From positions 16,001-75,279 of the forward strand of contig CACDXO010000001.1 in assembly GCA_902556825.1 (NCBI GenBank): a stretch of 59,279 bases of DNA. Direction: 5' to 3'. Position numbers and translations under genes: made by a program. The notes beneath the pieces are model-generated. The model was not told the origin of the DNA and made no database searches. It worked only from the letters and a program-made list of their open reading frames with translations. Shown here piece after piece: positions 43,854-53,384 of the stretch; the first letter of the stretch is position 1, and every line of letters begins with the position of its first letter. The DNA is from an uncultured Pelagibacteraceae bacterium. GTDB taxonomy: Bacteria > Pseudomonadota > Alphaproteobacteria > Pelagibacterales > Pelagibacteraceae.

Positions 43854-45122
43854 CTAACTTCTCCTTATTCTAGATTTTATACTTTGAGCATGACCAATTA
43901 AACCTTCATACTCGGCAAGAGTTATAGCTTTCTTACCAATAACTTCAATGCCTTTTTTCGATAATTTTATATAGCTTGTTTTTTTATAAAATTCATCAAC
44001 ATTTAGTCCTGAAGAAAATTTTGCTGATCCTAATGTTGGAAGACAATGCGTAGGGCCAATAGCATAGTCACTAGCTGACATTGGGGAGTACCTTCCAATC
44101 ATAATACTACCAGCATTATTTATTTTGTTAAGTATTTTTTTATAATTTTTAATATTTAGCTCTAAATGTTCTGGTGCGATTTCATTGATTGATTCAATTA
44201 TTTGTTTATTGTTATAGGTTCTAATAATTAACCCATTTTTTAACAAACTTTTCTTTGCAATCGCTTTCCTTGGTATTTTATTTAACTCTACCTTTAATTG
44301 TTTTTTTATAGATTTAATTAAATTTAAATTATTTGTAATTAATATACATTGTGAGTTAGTATCGTGTTCAGCCTGGCTAATCAAAGATGTTATAACTTCT
44401 TTTAAATTGGTATTTTTATCTGCAACAATAGTAATCTCGCTTGGTCCCGCTATCATTCCTTCAATCCCTACATCTCCAAAAACTTCTTTTTTAGCTCTAG
44501 CTACGTAATCATTTCCTGGTCCAATAATTTTATTTACTCTTTGAATATATGCTAAACTAGCAATAGCTTGACTTCCACCTGCGCTTACAATTTCTGAGAT
44601 ACCACATTTTTTTGCAGCATACATTACTGCAGGATTTAATTTACCATTTAACCTTGGGTTTGCTAAAACAACTCTTTTTACCTTAGCAATTTTTTTCGCA
44701 GGAATAGCATTCATTAATAAAGTCGATGGTAAATTTGCTGGTACATATATTCCAATAGATTGGATAGGAATATATCTATATTCAATTTTATTTTTTTGCT
44801 TATCTAAATATTTTATATTTTTATTTTTTTGTAATGAATGGAATTTCAAAATTCTAGAATACGCAAAATCTATTGCTTTTTTTATTTTAGGATCTAGAGA
44901 CTTTATAGAATTGTTTATTTCGTTAATTGTTGGTTTTATTTTAGTATTTTTACTAAATTTTTTCTCATATTTTATTAAAGCTTTTTGTTTATTTTTTTTT
45001 ATATCCTTAACAATTTTAATTACGTTATCTGTATTAATTTTGCTTCCAAGTTTTCTTTTCTCAAGTATCAACTTTAATCTAAATAAATAGTTTGAATTTT
45101 TACTGTCTAATATTTTTATCAT
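43854..45122 (-). CDS. hisD: Histidinol dehydrogenase
   Basis: Last two oxidations of histidine synthesis, NAD- and zinc-dependent. The 422-residue protein has [28 protein letters not shown], the [11 protein letters not shown] motif, [10 protein letters not shown] (catalytic Glu/His) and APEHLEL. Full length. It overlaps the DUF2948 gene by 23 nt and is 2 nt upstream of infA. Confidence 0.97.
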   Translation of the reverse strand: MIKILDSKNSNYLFRLKLILEKRKLGSKINTDNVIKIVKDIKKNKQKALIKYEKKFSKNTKIKPTINEINNSIKSLDPKIKKAIDFAYSRILKFHSLQKNKNIKYLDKQKNKIEYRYIPIQSIGIYVPANLPSTLLMNAIPAKKIAKVKRVVLANPRLNGKLNPAVMYAAKKCGISEIVSAGGSQAIASLAYIQRVNKIIGPGNDYVARAKKEVFGDVGIEGMIAGPSEITIVADKNTNLKEVITSLISQAEHDTNSQCILITNNLNLIKSIKKQLKVELNKIPRKAIAKKSLLKNGLIIRTYNNKQIIESINEIAPEHLELNIKNYKKILNKINNAGSIMIGRYSPMSASDYAIGPTHCLPTLGSAKFSSGLNVDEFYKKTSYIKLSKKGIEVIGKKAITLAEYEGLIGHAQSIKSRIRRS

Positions 45123-45513
45123 TTAATTTATTTTGGTCCTCAAGCGTTATTTCCAAAACTTCTGTAGATAACGTTATAAATGCATTATTTTTAAATAAAA
45201 GAGTAATCTCAAAGTTTTCTCCTACTTTAAAAAGATCAATTGCCATCAATTCTAAAATACTATTTTTATCATTTTGGTCGATATTTTTTGATTTTACACT
45301 TTCTACAAATTCGAATTTACAAATACTTTTAATTATATTATTTTTATCTTTTTCTTTATTAAGTCTCTCAATCGATACCAAAAATAGTTTATTTTTTTTT
45401 AAAAATTTGATTTCGTTAATTTTTACCTTGCCCTCAGAACAGCATGCAGATACTACCTGAAGACCATTTACATCTTTTGCTATAATTTTTGCAAGATATT
45501 TCTTCTCATTCAT
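45100..45513 (-). CDS. DUF2948 family protein
   Basis: A 137-residue protein beginning KKYLAKIIAKDVNGLQVVSACCSEGKVKINEIKFL and ending with an EITLEDQN motif. It matches the alphaproteobacterial DUF2948 family by sequence and by its constant position between murA and hisD. Function unknown. Rich in beta-strand, no membrane segment. Confidence 0.85.
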   Translation of the reverse strand: MNEKKYLAKIIAKDVNGLQVVSACCSEGKVKINEIKFLKKNKLFLVSIERLNKEKDKNNIIKSICKFEFVESVKSKNIDQNDKNSILELMAIDLFKVGENFEITLLFKNNAFITLSTEVLEITLEDQNKLNDKNIRQ

Positions 45514-45514
45514 T

Positions 45515-46774
45515 TTAAGAAACTCGTCTTATCTTAGCTCCTACTTTTCTCAATTTTTTTTCTATTTGTTCATAACCTCTATCTAGATGATATATTCTGT
45601 TTATAGTAGTTTTTCCTTTAGCTATAAGTGCCGCAAGAATTAATGAAACTGATGCTCTTAAGTCTGTTGCCATTAATTCAGCTGATTTAAAGTTTGTATT
45701 TCCTTCTATAAAAGCTTTATTTCCTTTTGTTTTTATTTTTGCTCCCATTCGATTTAATTCAGCAACATGCATAAACCTATTTTCAAAAATTTCTTCACTA
45801 ATTATAGAAAGTTTTTTGCTTTTACAAAGTAATACCATTAACTGTGCTTGTAAATCTGTTGGAAATCCTGGGTAAGGTGAAGTTTTTAAATTTATACTTT
45901 TTATATCTTTGGTACCTATAATATTGATTTGGTTTTTTTCAATTTTTATCTTTAAGCCTAATTTTTTAAATATCTCTATTTCTGTTCTTATAATATTAGG
46001 ATTTATTCCTGATATTTTTAATTTACCCTCTGTTACTGCTGCAGCAATAAGATATGTACCAGCTTCAATTCTATCGGGCATAATATTATATTTTGCTTCC
46101 TTAAAATTATTAACTCCCTGAATTTTTAAAGTTCTTTTTCCAATCCATTTTATTTTTCCACCAATACAATTTATAAAATTAATTAAATCTTTTATTTCTG
46201 GCTCAATAGCACAATTAGATAAAATAGAAGTTCCTTCAGCCATAGATGAAGCTATAATTAAATTTTCGGTAGCACCTACTGATATTTTTGGAAATTTAAT
46301 TTTTGTACCTTTTAACTTTTTCTTAGATTTGGCATGAACATACCCATCAACTATCTTATAATTTACACCTAGTTTTGCTAGGGCTTTTAAATGTATGTCT
46401 ATTGGTCTAACACCAATAGTGCAACCACCTGGAGTAGAAACCTTTGCATTTCCATATCTAGCTAACATAGGTCCTAACACTAAAATACCGGCTCTCATAG
46501 TTTTAACTAAATTATAGGAAGCAAAAGTTTTGATTTTATTTTTATTTTGTATTGTTATTGAATTTTTTTTTTTAGAATATTTTATGATAGATCCAATTGA
46601 CTCTAATAACTTTATCATTGTTTTAATATCTTTTACATTTGGAAGATTATTTAAAATAATTTTTTTATTTGATAAAATGCTGGCTGCCAAAATAGGTAAT
46701 GCAGCATTTTTAGAACCTGAAATATGTACATTTCCCTTGAGCTTTCTTGCTCCAAAAACTTCTAACTTATCCAT
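45515..46774 (-). CDS. murA: UDP-N-acetylglucosamine 1-carboxyvinyltransferase
   Basis: First committed step of peptidoglycan synthesis, same fold as AroA. The 419-residue protein has SGSKNAALPILAA at residues 20-32, RAGILVLGP, the active-site loop GGCTIGVRPIDIH with the PEP-binding Cys near 117, and GFPTDLQAQLM near 305. Follows dcd by 2 nt. Confidence 0.97.
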   Translation of the reverse strand: MDKLEVFGARKLKGNVHISGSKNAALPILAASILSNKKIILNNLPNVKDIKTMIKLLESIGSIIKYSKKKNSITIQNKNKIKTFASYNLVKTMRAGILVLGPMLARYGNAKVSTPGGCTIGVRPIDIHLKALAKLGVNYKIVDGYVHAKSKKKLKGTKIKFPKISVGATENLIIASSMAEGTSILSNCAIEPEIKDLINFINCIGGKIKWIGKRTLKIQGVNNFKEAKYNIMPDRIEAGTYLIAAAVTEGKLKISGINPNIIRTEIEIFKKLGLKIKIEKNQINIIGTKDIKSINLKTSPYPGFPTDLQAQLMVLLCKSKKLSIISEEIFENRFMHVAELNRMGAKIKTKGNKAFIEGNTNFKSAELMATDLRASVSLILAALIAKGKTTINRIYHLDRGYEQIEKKLRKVGAKIRRVS

Positions 46775-46776
46775 TT

Positions 46777-47334
46777 TTAAACTTTTGGTAACGTGACCTT
46801 ATTTTCTTGTTCCATATATTTACCCTTACGGTCAGCATAAGTTATTTCAGGTCTTTCATTTCCCTTTAAGAATATAAATTGAGCTACTCCTTCATTCGCA
46901 TATATTTTTGCTGGCAATGGAGTTGTGTTTGAAAACTCAAGTGTAACATGGCCTATCCAGCCAGGTTCTAAAGGAGTTACATTAACAATTATACCACATC
47001 TAGCATAAGTCGACTTCCCTAAACAAATAACAAGAACATCTTCTGGAATTTTAAACTTTTCAACTGTGCTTGCTAAAACGAATGAATTAGGAGGTATTAT
47101 ACATTCTGGTCCTGTTTTAGAAACGAAACTGGTTGGTTTAAAATTTTTTGGATCCACTATTTCAGAGTTTACATTTGTAAATATTTTAAACTCAGAGCTA
47201 ACGCGTGCATCATATCCATAACTTGAAGTTCCGTAAGATATTTTATTTTCTCTAACCTGTTCATCTTCAAATGGAGATATCATGCCATATTCTTTTGCCA
47301 TTTTTTTAATCCATTTATCAGATTGGACGGACAT
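46777..47334 (-). CDS. dcd: dCTP deaminase
   Basis: Makes dUTP from dCTP for thymidylate synthesis. A 185-residue protein with [14 protein letters not shown] near 30-42, [23 protein letters not shown] and the C-terminal [19 protein letters not shown], where the catalytic Glu is in EGVAQ or EPGW. Its ATG overlaps the stop of a tiny upstream ORF. Confidence 0.96.
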   Translation of the reverse strand: MSVQSDKWIKKMAKEYGMISPFEDEQVRENKISYGTSSYGYDARVSSEFKIFTNVNSEIVDPKNFKPTSFVSKTGPECIIPPNSFVLASTVEKFKIPEDVLVICLGKSTYARCGIIVNVTPLEPGWIGHVTLEFSNTTPLPAKIYANEGVAQFIFLKGNERPEITYADRKGKYMEQENKVTLPKV

Positions 47335-47435
47335 TAATTCTTTTTAGTTTTTCGTTTTTTTTGAAAAATTTTTCTTTTTTTTAAATTTTTTTTTAGTGCA
47401 ATTTCTAATCTACTTATCTTATCTTTTTTATTCAT
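47334..47435 (-). CDS. Small basic protein, 33 residues
   Basis: An ATG at 47435 opens a 33-codon frame ([18 protein letters not shown], then a Lys/Arg-rich tail) ending in TAA that overlaps the dcd ATG by 1 nt. It begins immediately after the stop of the 66-residue gene upstream. The 0-nt and 1-nt junctions with both neighbours suggest translational coupling. No family is recognised. Confidence 0.55.
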   Translation of the reverse strand: MNKKDKISRLEIALKKNLKKRKIFQKKRKTKKN

Positions 47436-47636
47436 TTATTTTTTATCAGGATTGGTGAGATGATCTAATGTAATGACTTGATCTAATGGAATAGTTTTAT
47501 CTGTCTTTTCTTCTTTCGAAAAACCTGTTTTAGCTTGTTTCTTGGCTCTTTTTTCTGCAAGCTTTTTTTCTCTCTTAGCTTGCTTTTCCATTGCTTTGGC
47601 TCCTCTTGTATTTTTGTATGAATAATGAATCCCCAT
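47436..47636 (-). CDS. Small Lys-rich hypothetical protein
   Basis: A 66-residue protein with an N-terminal MGIHYSYKNTRGAK segment, a central basic helix (EKQAKREKKLAEKRAKKQAK) and an acidic C-terminus with DQVITLDHLTNP. No known domain is recognised. The basic helix suggests RNA or DNA contact. First gene of a small operon with the 33-residue ORF, dcd and murA. Confidence 0.65.
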   Translation of the reverse strand: MGIHYSYKNTRGAKAMEKQAKREKKLAEKRAKKQAKTGFSKEEKTDKTIPLDQVITLDHLTNPDKK

Positions 47637-47733
47637 AACATTTCCTTAACTATGATATAGCCTGTTTTTTAACAAAAAAACATGGCAATAATTTGAAAAT
47701 TTTTATTTTATACACTAAACATGTAAATAAATT

Positions 47734-47807
47734 GCCCTTATAGTTAAATGGTATAACGCGACCATGGTAAGGTTGAATTTCAAGTTCGATTCTTGGTGAG
47801 GGCACCA
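47734..47807 (+). tRNA. tRNA-Thr (GGT)
   Basis: 74 nt with encoded CCA. Acceptor GCCCTTA/TGAGGGC, D-arm GTTA/TAAC, anticodon arm CGACC-ATGGTAA-GGTTG with anticodon GGT, T-arm TCAAG-TTCGATT-CTTGG. All invariant bases are present. It stands alone, converging with the TVP38-like gene 6 nt downstream. Confidence 0.9.
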
Positions 47808-47813
47808 AATAAA

Positions 47814-48533
47814 TTAGTTTTTATAAAATTTTTTTCTTAATAAATAAGTTAGAACTATAAAAAAAATAAAACCAATTATTGGAATATAAATATCTTTAGA
47901 ATTCAAAATAGTTAACAAATTTGGTGGATCTTGATTTAAATTTATAATTTTTTCAATTCCAGCTCCTATACTTACTCCTATAAAAAGTTGTGGTGCCATA
48001 CCAATCAGCGATCCAAAAAAGAAATTTTTAACTTTTATATTAAATAAAACTGGCAAAATATTTGATATAGCAAAAGGAATACCTCCTATAAATCTGTAAA
48101 TTAAAAAAAATGAAAATTCATTATTCTTAAATTTTTCTTTTAGTTTAAAAAATCTTTTTGAAAACTTTTCTATAATTAAATCTTTAAAAAAATAGCTTGC
48201 TAAAAAATACAATAATGTAGCTCCTGTTGATAAACCAAAAACAACTAAAATTGTTCCTATCCATTTACCAAAAATAAATCCTCCTAATAAAAAAATTGGA
48301 CTTCCAAAACCTAATAACAAAACCCACAAAATTGTAAAAATAAAAAAAATTAATGAAATTAGAAAAAGATTGCTTTCTTTTAAAGAAATCAAATAGTCTC
48401 TATTATTTTTAATAAAATCATAACTGGTAAGTTCTTCGAATGTGAATTTATTAAAAATAAGCCACAAAAATAATATAACTATTAATAAATAAGCTAAGCC
48501 TAAAAATATTTTAATTTTTTTATCTTTTTCCAT
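47814..48533 (-). CDS. TVP38/TMEM64 family membrane protein
   Basis: A 239-residue integral membrane protein with about six hydrophobic segments. The central GSPIFLLGGFIFGKWIGTILVVFGLSTGATLLYFLASYFF and the later YRFIGGIPFAISNILPVLFNI match the DedA/VTT (SNARE-associated) domain. Members are thought to move lipids or small molecules. Monocistronic, divergent from rpmH. Confidence 0.88.
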   Translation of the reverse strand: MEKDKKIKIFLGLAYLLIVILFLWLIFNKFTFEELTSYDFIKNNRDYLISLKESNLFLISLIFFIFTILWVLLLGFGSPIFLLGGFIFGKWIGTILVVFGLSTGATLLYFLASYFFKDLIIEKFSKRFFKLKEKFKNNEFSFFLIYRFIGGIPFAISNILPVLFNIKVKNFFFGSLIGMAPQLFIGVSIGAGIEKIINLNQDPPNLLTILNSKDIYIPIIGFIFFIVLTYLLRKKFYKN

Positions 48534-48617
48534 ATTTTATCTTTTAAAATTAACTGTACTTTAATACACATATTTCTTATAACTACCGAAATTTTAAATA
48601 CATTTTATTAAGTTATT

Positions 48618-48752
48618 ATGAAAAGAACATACCAACCGAGTAGATTAGTTAGAAAAAGAAGGCACGGCTTTAGATCTAAGATGAGAACTAAAGGAGGGAA
48701 AAAGCTATTAGCCAGAAGAAGAGCTAAAGGAAGAAAAAAGCTTACTGTTTAA
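48618..48752 (+). CDS. rpmH: 50S ribosomal protein L34
   Basis: A 44-residue basic protein [18 protein letters not shown]... ending in [13 protein letters not shown], a perfect L34. Its stop overlaps the rnpA start by 1 nt. Heads the conserved rpmH-rnpA-yidD-yidC group. Confidence 0.98.
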   Translation: MKRTYQPSRLVRKRRHGFRSKMRTKGGKKLLARRRAKGRKKLTV

Positions 48753-49093
48753 TGCATATCAAACTATTGAGTCTATCAAAGAATGAGGATTTCAAATCAT
48801 TGTTAACAGGAAAAAAAATATCTAACAAATATATTAATATTTTCTTCAAAAAACTTTCTAATAAAAGTAATAATTATTTAAATATAAGTTTTGTAACACA
48901 AAAAAAATTAGGTAATGCTATTAAAAGAAATAAAATAAAACGAAGATTGAGAAGTATTATGAGTCAAATGATCAAAATATCAAAAATTAATTTCGATTAT
49001 TCATATTTATTTATTGCAAAAAAATCAATTATAAATGCAAAATATATTGATATTCAAGAAACTATAACAAACGATTACAAAAAAATAAAATAA
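48752..49093 (+). CDS. rnpA: Ribonuclease P protein component
   Basis: Protein cofactor of RNase P, which matures tRNA 5' ends. A 113-residue protein with the RNR box (GNAIKRNKIKRRLRSIM near 50-66) and a K/F/S-rich N-terminus. Normal length. It overlaps rpmH and yidD by 1 nt each. RNase P would also trim the infA-tRNA-Phe transcript in this window. Confidence 0.95.
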   Translation: MHIKLLSLSKNEDFKSLLTGKKISNKYINIFFKKLSNKSNNYLNISFVTQKKLGNAIKRNKIKRRLRSIMSQMIKISKINFDYSYLFIAKKSIINAKYIDIQETITNDYKKIK

Positions 49094-49335
49094 TGAATAT
49101 TTTTTCTAAAATTATTATTAAAACTATAAAACTTTACCAATATATTTTATCACCTTATCTTGGAAATAATTGTAGATACCTTCCTACATGTTCTGAATAT
49201 TTTATAGAAAGTCTCAAGGAATTTGGATTTTTGAAAGGATGTTTTTTAGGTTTAAAAAGAATCTTGTCATGTCACCCGATTAAAATATTAGGAGGCGGTG
49301 AAGGATTTGATCCAATAAAAAAGAAAATAAATTAA
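49093..49335 (+). CDS. yidD: Membrane protein insertion efficiency factor YidD
   Basis: An 80-residue protein with the family motif YQYILSPYLGNNCRYLPTCSEY and a following GFLKGCFLGLKRILSCHPI. Three conserved Cys residues are present. Always encoded between rnpA and yidC; it assists membrane protein insertion. Confidence 0.95.
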   Translation: MNIFSKIIIKTIKLYQYILSPYLGNNCRYLPTCSEYFIESLKEFGFLKGCFLGLKRILSCHPIKILGGGEGFDPIKKKIN

Positions 49336-51015
49336 ATGGATTCAAAAAATGTCATAGCAGCAATATCTCTTAGTGCGGCTGTAATTATTCTTTATAGTCT
49401 TTGGTTTTCTCCAAGTCCGCAAGATTTGAAACAAGTTCAAGAAGAAAAAAATCAAGTTGTGGAAACCACTGAAGCTCCAAGTTTGGAAGTTGAGGAAAAA
49501 GTATTAGAAATTTCTAGATCTGAAGCTAAATCAAAAAATCAAAGAATAGAATTTGAAAATATTAGTATGAAAGGTTCAATTTCTTTAAAAGGAAGTACAA
49601 TTGATGACCTGATATTTAAAAAGTACACTGAAACTCTAAATGGAAATGATCAAATAGTTTTATTGAATCCTCGAAATCTAAATAATGGATATTACGTTGA
49701 AACTGGCTGGGCAACTAATAGTGAGAATATAGATGTGCCAAATAGCAAAACCATATGGAAAGTAGTGGGAAATAATAAATTAACACCAAACAATCCTATA
49801 AATCTTAAATGGGAAAATGATCAAGGAATAATATTTAATAAAAAAATAAGTATAGATGATGAATATTTATTTACTATTGATCAATCCATTAAAAATACAA
49901 CAGAAAAAAAATATAATTTTTATCCATATGGTCAAATTATAAGGAATACCGCCCCTGAAGTAACAAACTTTTATATTCTTCACGAAGGTCTTATTGGAGT
50001 GTTTGATGACCAGTTAGTAGAGCAAGATTATGACGATATAGAAGAAAAAAAATATTCAGTCAATGCTAACAAAGGATGGCTTGGTATTACTGACAAATAT
50101 TGGATTGCTAGCTTAATTCCAGAAAAAAATAAAGAATTTAAAGCAGATTTTGAATATAAGAATAAATTTAAGGCTAATTTTATTGAAAAAAACCCAACTA
50201 CAGTTGGAGCTAATGAAACTAAATCAAATAATATTAAAATCATTGTAGCAGCTAAAGAGGTCAGTGTTATCGATGGATATGCAGAAAAATTAAAAATAGA
50301 AAAATTTGATTTAGCTATTGACTGGGGCTGGTTTTACTTCATTGTTAAGAACCTATTTTTTGCAATTGATTACTTTTATAAGCTTACTGGTAATTTTGGA
50401 ATAGCAATTATTATGATTACTGCTTGTATAAGATTAGCATTTTTTCCACTTGCAAATTATTCTTTTAGATCAATGGCAAAAATGAAAGTCCTTCAACCTG
50501 AAATGACAAGATTAAAGGAACTTCACAAAGAAGATAAAGTAAAATTACAACAAGAAATGATGGCATTATATAAAAAAGAAAAAATTAATCCTCTTTCAGG
50601 TTGTTTGCCAATTTTAATTCAAATACCGTTCTTTTTTGCAATCTATAAGATGTTATTCGTAACTATAGAAATGAGACATCAACCTTTTTTTGGATGGATA
50701 AAAGATTTATCAGAGAGAGACCCTACTTCAATTTTTAATTTATTTGGGATAATACCTTGGGATCCGCCATCATTTTTGTTGATCGGTGCCTGGCCTTGTT
50801 TAATGGGAATTTCAATGTATATACAACAAAAACTTAACCCTACTCCTCCAGATCCAATTCAGGCAAAAATATTTATGTTCTTTCCACTATTTTTAACTGT
50901 AATCTTGGCACCTTTCCCATCAGGTCTTGTGATTTATTGGACAGTCAACAACGTTTTAACAATGGCTCAACAGTATGTTATTATGAAAAGAACAGCTGTT
51001 AAAACAGTACAATAA
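49336..51015 (+). CDS. yidC: Membrane protein insertase YidC
   Basis: Inserts inner-membrane proteins alone or with SecYEG. The 559-residue protein has an N-terminal anchor (residues 5-23), a large periplasmic beta domain (about 60-310), and the C-terminal insertase helices containing FGIAIIMITACIRLAFFPL and PLSGCLPILIQIPFFFAIYK. Normal length. It starts directly after yidD and ends directly before argB. Confidence 0.97.
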   Translation: MDSKNVIAAISLSAAVIILYSLWFSPSPQDLKQVQEEKNQVVETTEAPSLEVEEKVLEISRSEAKSKNQRIEFENISMKGSISLKGSTIDDLIFKKYTETLNGNDQIVLLNPRNLNNGYYVETGWATNSENIDVPNSKTIWKVVGNNKLTPNNPINLKWENDQGIIFNKKISIDDEYLFTIDQSIKNTTEKKYNFYPYGQIIRNTAPEVTNFYILHEGLIGVFDDQLVEQDYDDIEEKKYSVNANKGWLGITDKYWIASLIPEKNKEFKADFEYKNKFKANFIEKNPTTVGANETKSNNIKIIVAAKEVSVIDGYAEKLKIEKFDLAIDWGWFYFIVKNLFFAIDYFYKLTGNFGIAIIMITACIRLAFFPLANYSFRSMAKMKVLQPEMTRLKELHKEDKVKLQQEMMALYKKEKINPLSGCLPILIQIPFFFAIYKMLFVTIEMRHQPFFGWIKDLSERDPTSIFNLFGIIPWDPPSFLLIGAWPCLMGISMYIQQKLNPTPPDPIQAKIFMFFPLFLTVILAPFPSGLVIYWTVNNVLTMAQQYVIMKRTAVKTVQ

Positions 51016-51864
51016 ATGGATTTAGAAAAAATTTTACCCACTAATGGTCCATCTATCGATGAAGTTAAAAAATATATTGAAAAGTACTTAGAAGAAATAA
51101 TTGTAATTAAATGTGGCGGATCAGTACTACTTGATGAGAATTTATTTAGACAATTCATTGAAGATATTTCAGTAATATATAAGTTGGGATTATCAGTAAT
51201 AGTTGTTCATGGTGGTGGAAAAAATATAAAAAAAAAACTTGATGAATTAAATATAGAATCAAAGTTTATTGATGGTTTGAGAGTTACGGACGAAATAACT
51301 ATTAAAGTTGTCGAAGAAGCACTTTTAGAATTAAATTCTGAAATTATAAATAATTTAAAAAATCTTCAAGTAAATGCAGAATCTGTAGCACCTAATAATA
51401 AAAATATAATTAAAATTAAACCAGAAAAAAAAGAACTTGGCTTTGTTGGTTCACCAAAAGAAATAGATTTGAAAGGTATTTTAAAAATTATAAAAGAAAA
51501 AAAAATTCCAATAGTAGTGCCTATGGGCACCAGCGATGATAAAAAAACCTATAATATAAATGCTGATATTGCTGCTGGCTCAGTTGCAAAAGAATTAAAC
51601 TCAAGAAGATTATTGCTTATGACTGATGTAGAGGGTGTTCTTGATAAAAATAAAAAACTAATCCCAGAAATTAATTCTTTAATTGCAGAAAAAATGCTTA
51701 AAGATGGTGATATTTCAGGCGGAATGATTCCAAAAATTAATACCTGTCTTGATGCTGTAAATAATGGTGTGACGGGTGTAGTTATAGTTGATGGAAGAAA
51801 ACATCATTCGATATTATTTGAGTTATTTTCTGATAAAGGTGCCGGAACTTTAATCAGAAAATGA
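51016..51864 (+). CDS. argB: Acetylglutamate kinase
   Basis: Second step of arginine synthesis. A 282-residue amino-acid kinase with KCGGSVL near 32-38, VVHGGGKNI near 60, the NADIAAGSVAKEL segment and GGMIPKINTCLDAVNNGV near 237. The N-terminal helix fits arginine-sensitive hexameric enzymes. Immediately after yidC, where many alphaproteobacteria have engB first. It overlaps the HAD gene by 4 nt. Confidence 0.96.
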   Translation: MDLEKILPTNGPSIDEVKKYIEKYLEEIIVIKCGGSVLLDENLFRQFIEDISVIYKLGLSVIVVHGGGKNIKKKLDELNIESKFIDGLRVTDEITIKVVEEALLELNSEIINNLKNLQVNAESVAPNNKNIIKIKPEKKELGFVGSPKEIDLKGILKIIKEKKIPIVVPMGTSDDKKTYNINADIAAGSVAKELNSRRLLLMTDVEGVLDKNKKLIPEINSLIAEKMLKDGDISGGMIPKINTCLDAVNNGVTGVVIVDGRKHHSILFELFSDKGAGTLIRK

Positions 51865-52550
51865 AAGATCTAAAAAAAATAAAATACCTAATTCTAGATA
51901 TGGATGGATGTGTGTACCATCCAAAATATTTAAAAACATTATTTTCTCAAGTATCTAATAGGATGACAGATTTTATCTCACTTAAGCTTAATATTGATAA
52001 AATTAAAGCAAAAGAAATTCAAGCAGACTATTTTTATAAGTACGATACTTCTCTCAATGGGTTAATGAAAAATTACCAAGATTTGATAGATCCCAAAGAA
52101 TTTCTTAAATATGTACACAATATCAATTATGACTGTCTTGAAAAAGATACAGAACTTAGAGAAGAACTAATAAAATTGAATATAGAAATATTTTGTGCAA
52201 CTAATGGATCTAAGGAACATGCTATAAATTGTATGAAAAAAATAGGTATTGATGATTTATTTGATGGAAAAATCATGGATATTGTTGATTTTCAATTTAA
52301 ACCAAAACCTAACCCTGAATCTCTTAAATTAATGTGTGATAAATTTCAGATCCCGACCAATGAAGAAACAGTTTATATAGAAGATATTTGTAAAAATCTT
52401 ACTTCTGAGACAGCTAAAAATATGATCAAAGTTTGGTTTAACAATGATGAGCCAATAAATAACATTGATAAATATAAAGATGTAGTAGATTATAGAATTG
52501 ATAATCTTGCTTTATTTTTAAAAAAAATAAGGTTATTAAAAGAAGAATAA
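51861..52550 (+). CDS. HAD family hydrolase, pyrimidine 5'-nucleotidase type
   Basis: A 229-residue HAD phosphatase. Motif I is LDMDGCVYHPKY (nucleophile Asp), motif II CATNGS, and motif IV EDICKNL. The cap (about 20-90) resembles yeast Sdt1/Phm8 and alphaproteobacterial nucleotidases. Its place between argB and dapD is common in alphaproteobacteria, where it is assigned to pyrimidine 5'-nucleotidase. The substrate is an inference. Confidence 0.85.
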   Translation: MKDLKKIKYLILDMDGCVYHPKYLKTLFSQVSNRMTDFISLKLNIDKIKAKEIQADYFYKYDTSLNGLMKNYQDLIDPKEFLKYVHNINYDCLEKDTELREELIKLNIEIFCATNGSKEHAINCMKKIGIDDLFDGKIMDIVDFQFKPKPNPESLKLMCDKFQIPTNEETVYIEDICKNLTSETAKNMIKVWFNNDEPINNIDKYKDVVDYRIDNLALFLKKIRLLKEE

Positions 52551-52554
52551 TATT

Positions 52555-53382
52555 ATGAGTGATATAGAAAAAATAATAAACGATGCTTGGGAAATTAAAG
52601 ATAAAATAAAACCTGATACAGATAAAAATTTAAATGAAGCAGTCAAGGAAATGATTGATAATCTAAATGAAGGCAAAATAACTGTAGCAGAACCTCAGGG
52701 AAATGATTGGAAAATAAATGATTGGATACAAAAAGGAATACTTCTTTCTTTTAGAATAAATAAAAGAAAAATTATTGGAGGACCATACAATGCTTGGAAT
52801 GACTTTGAACACTTACCTGGTAAAACGGCTGGATGGACTGAAAAAGAATTTACCAGAGCAGGTTTTAGAATGGTACCAAATTGTGTAGTACGAAATGGAT
52901 CTTTTATAGGCAAAGGCGCTGTGATCATGCCTAACTCATTTATAAATATTGGTGGATACTGTGGTGAAAATTCTATGTTAGATACAAGTGCTAGAATTGG
53001 TTCGGCTAGTAGACTAGGTGCTAATTGTCATTTATCTGCTGGAGCCGGGCTAGGTGGGATTCTTGAGCCGGTAGGTTCTAAGCCTACTATCATTGAAGAT
53101 AATTGTTTTATTGGAGCTCTTTCTGAAGTCGTCGAGGGTGTCATTGTGAGAAAAGGGAGTGTAATTTCAATGGGTTGTTATATTGGAAAAAGCAGCAAGA
53201 TCTACAACAGAATCACAGGCGAAATATCATCAGGCGAGATTCCTGCGGGTAGCGTTGTTGTTCCTGGAACATTACCACCAAAAAAACCAGGTGGAGCAAA
53301 TCTATATTGTTTAGTTATAATTAAACAAGTTGATGAAAAAACTAGATCAAAAACTAGCCTTAATGATCTATTAAGAGATTAA
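52555..53382 (+). CDS. dapD: 2,3,4,5-tetrahydropyridine-2,6-dicarboxylate N-succinyltransferase
   Basis: Succinylates tetrahydrodipicolinate in lysine/DAP synthesis. A 275-residue protein with the helical N-terminus and left-handed beta-helix hexapeptide repeats (about 100-240, e.g. NCVVRNGSFIGKGAVIMPNS). AGLGGILEPVGSKPTIIEDNCFIGA is diagnostic. Followed by dapE after 2 nt. Confidence 0.97.
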   Translation: MSDIEKIINDAWEIKDKIKPDTDKNLNEAVKEMIDNLNEGKITVAEPQGNDWKINDWIQKGILLSFRINKRKIIGGPYNAWNDFEHLPGKTAGWTEKEFTRAGFRMVPNCVVRNGSFIGKGAVIMPNSFINIGGYCGENSMLDTSARIGSASRLGANCHLSAGAGLGGILEPVGSKPTIIEDNCFIGALSEVVEGVIVRKGSVISMGCYIGKSSKIYNRITGEISSGEIPAGSVVVPGTLPPKKPGGANLYCLVIIKQVDEKTRSKTSLNDLLRD

Positions 53383-53384
53383 CA

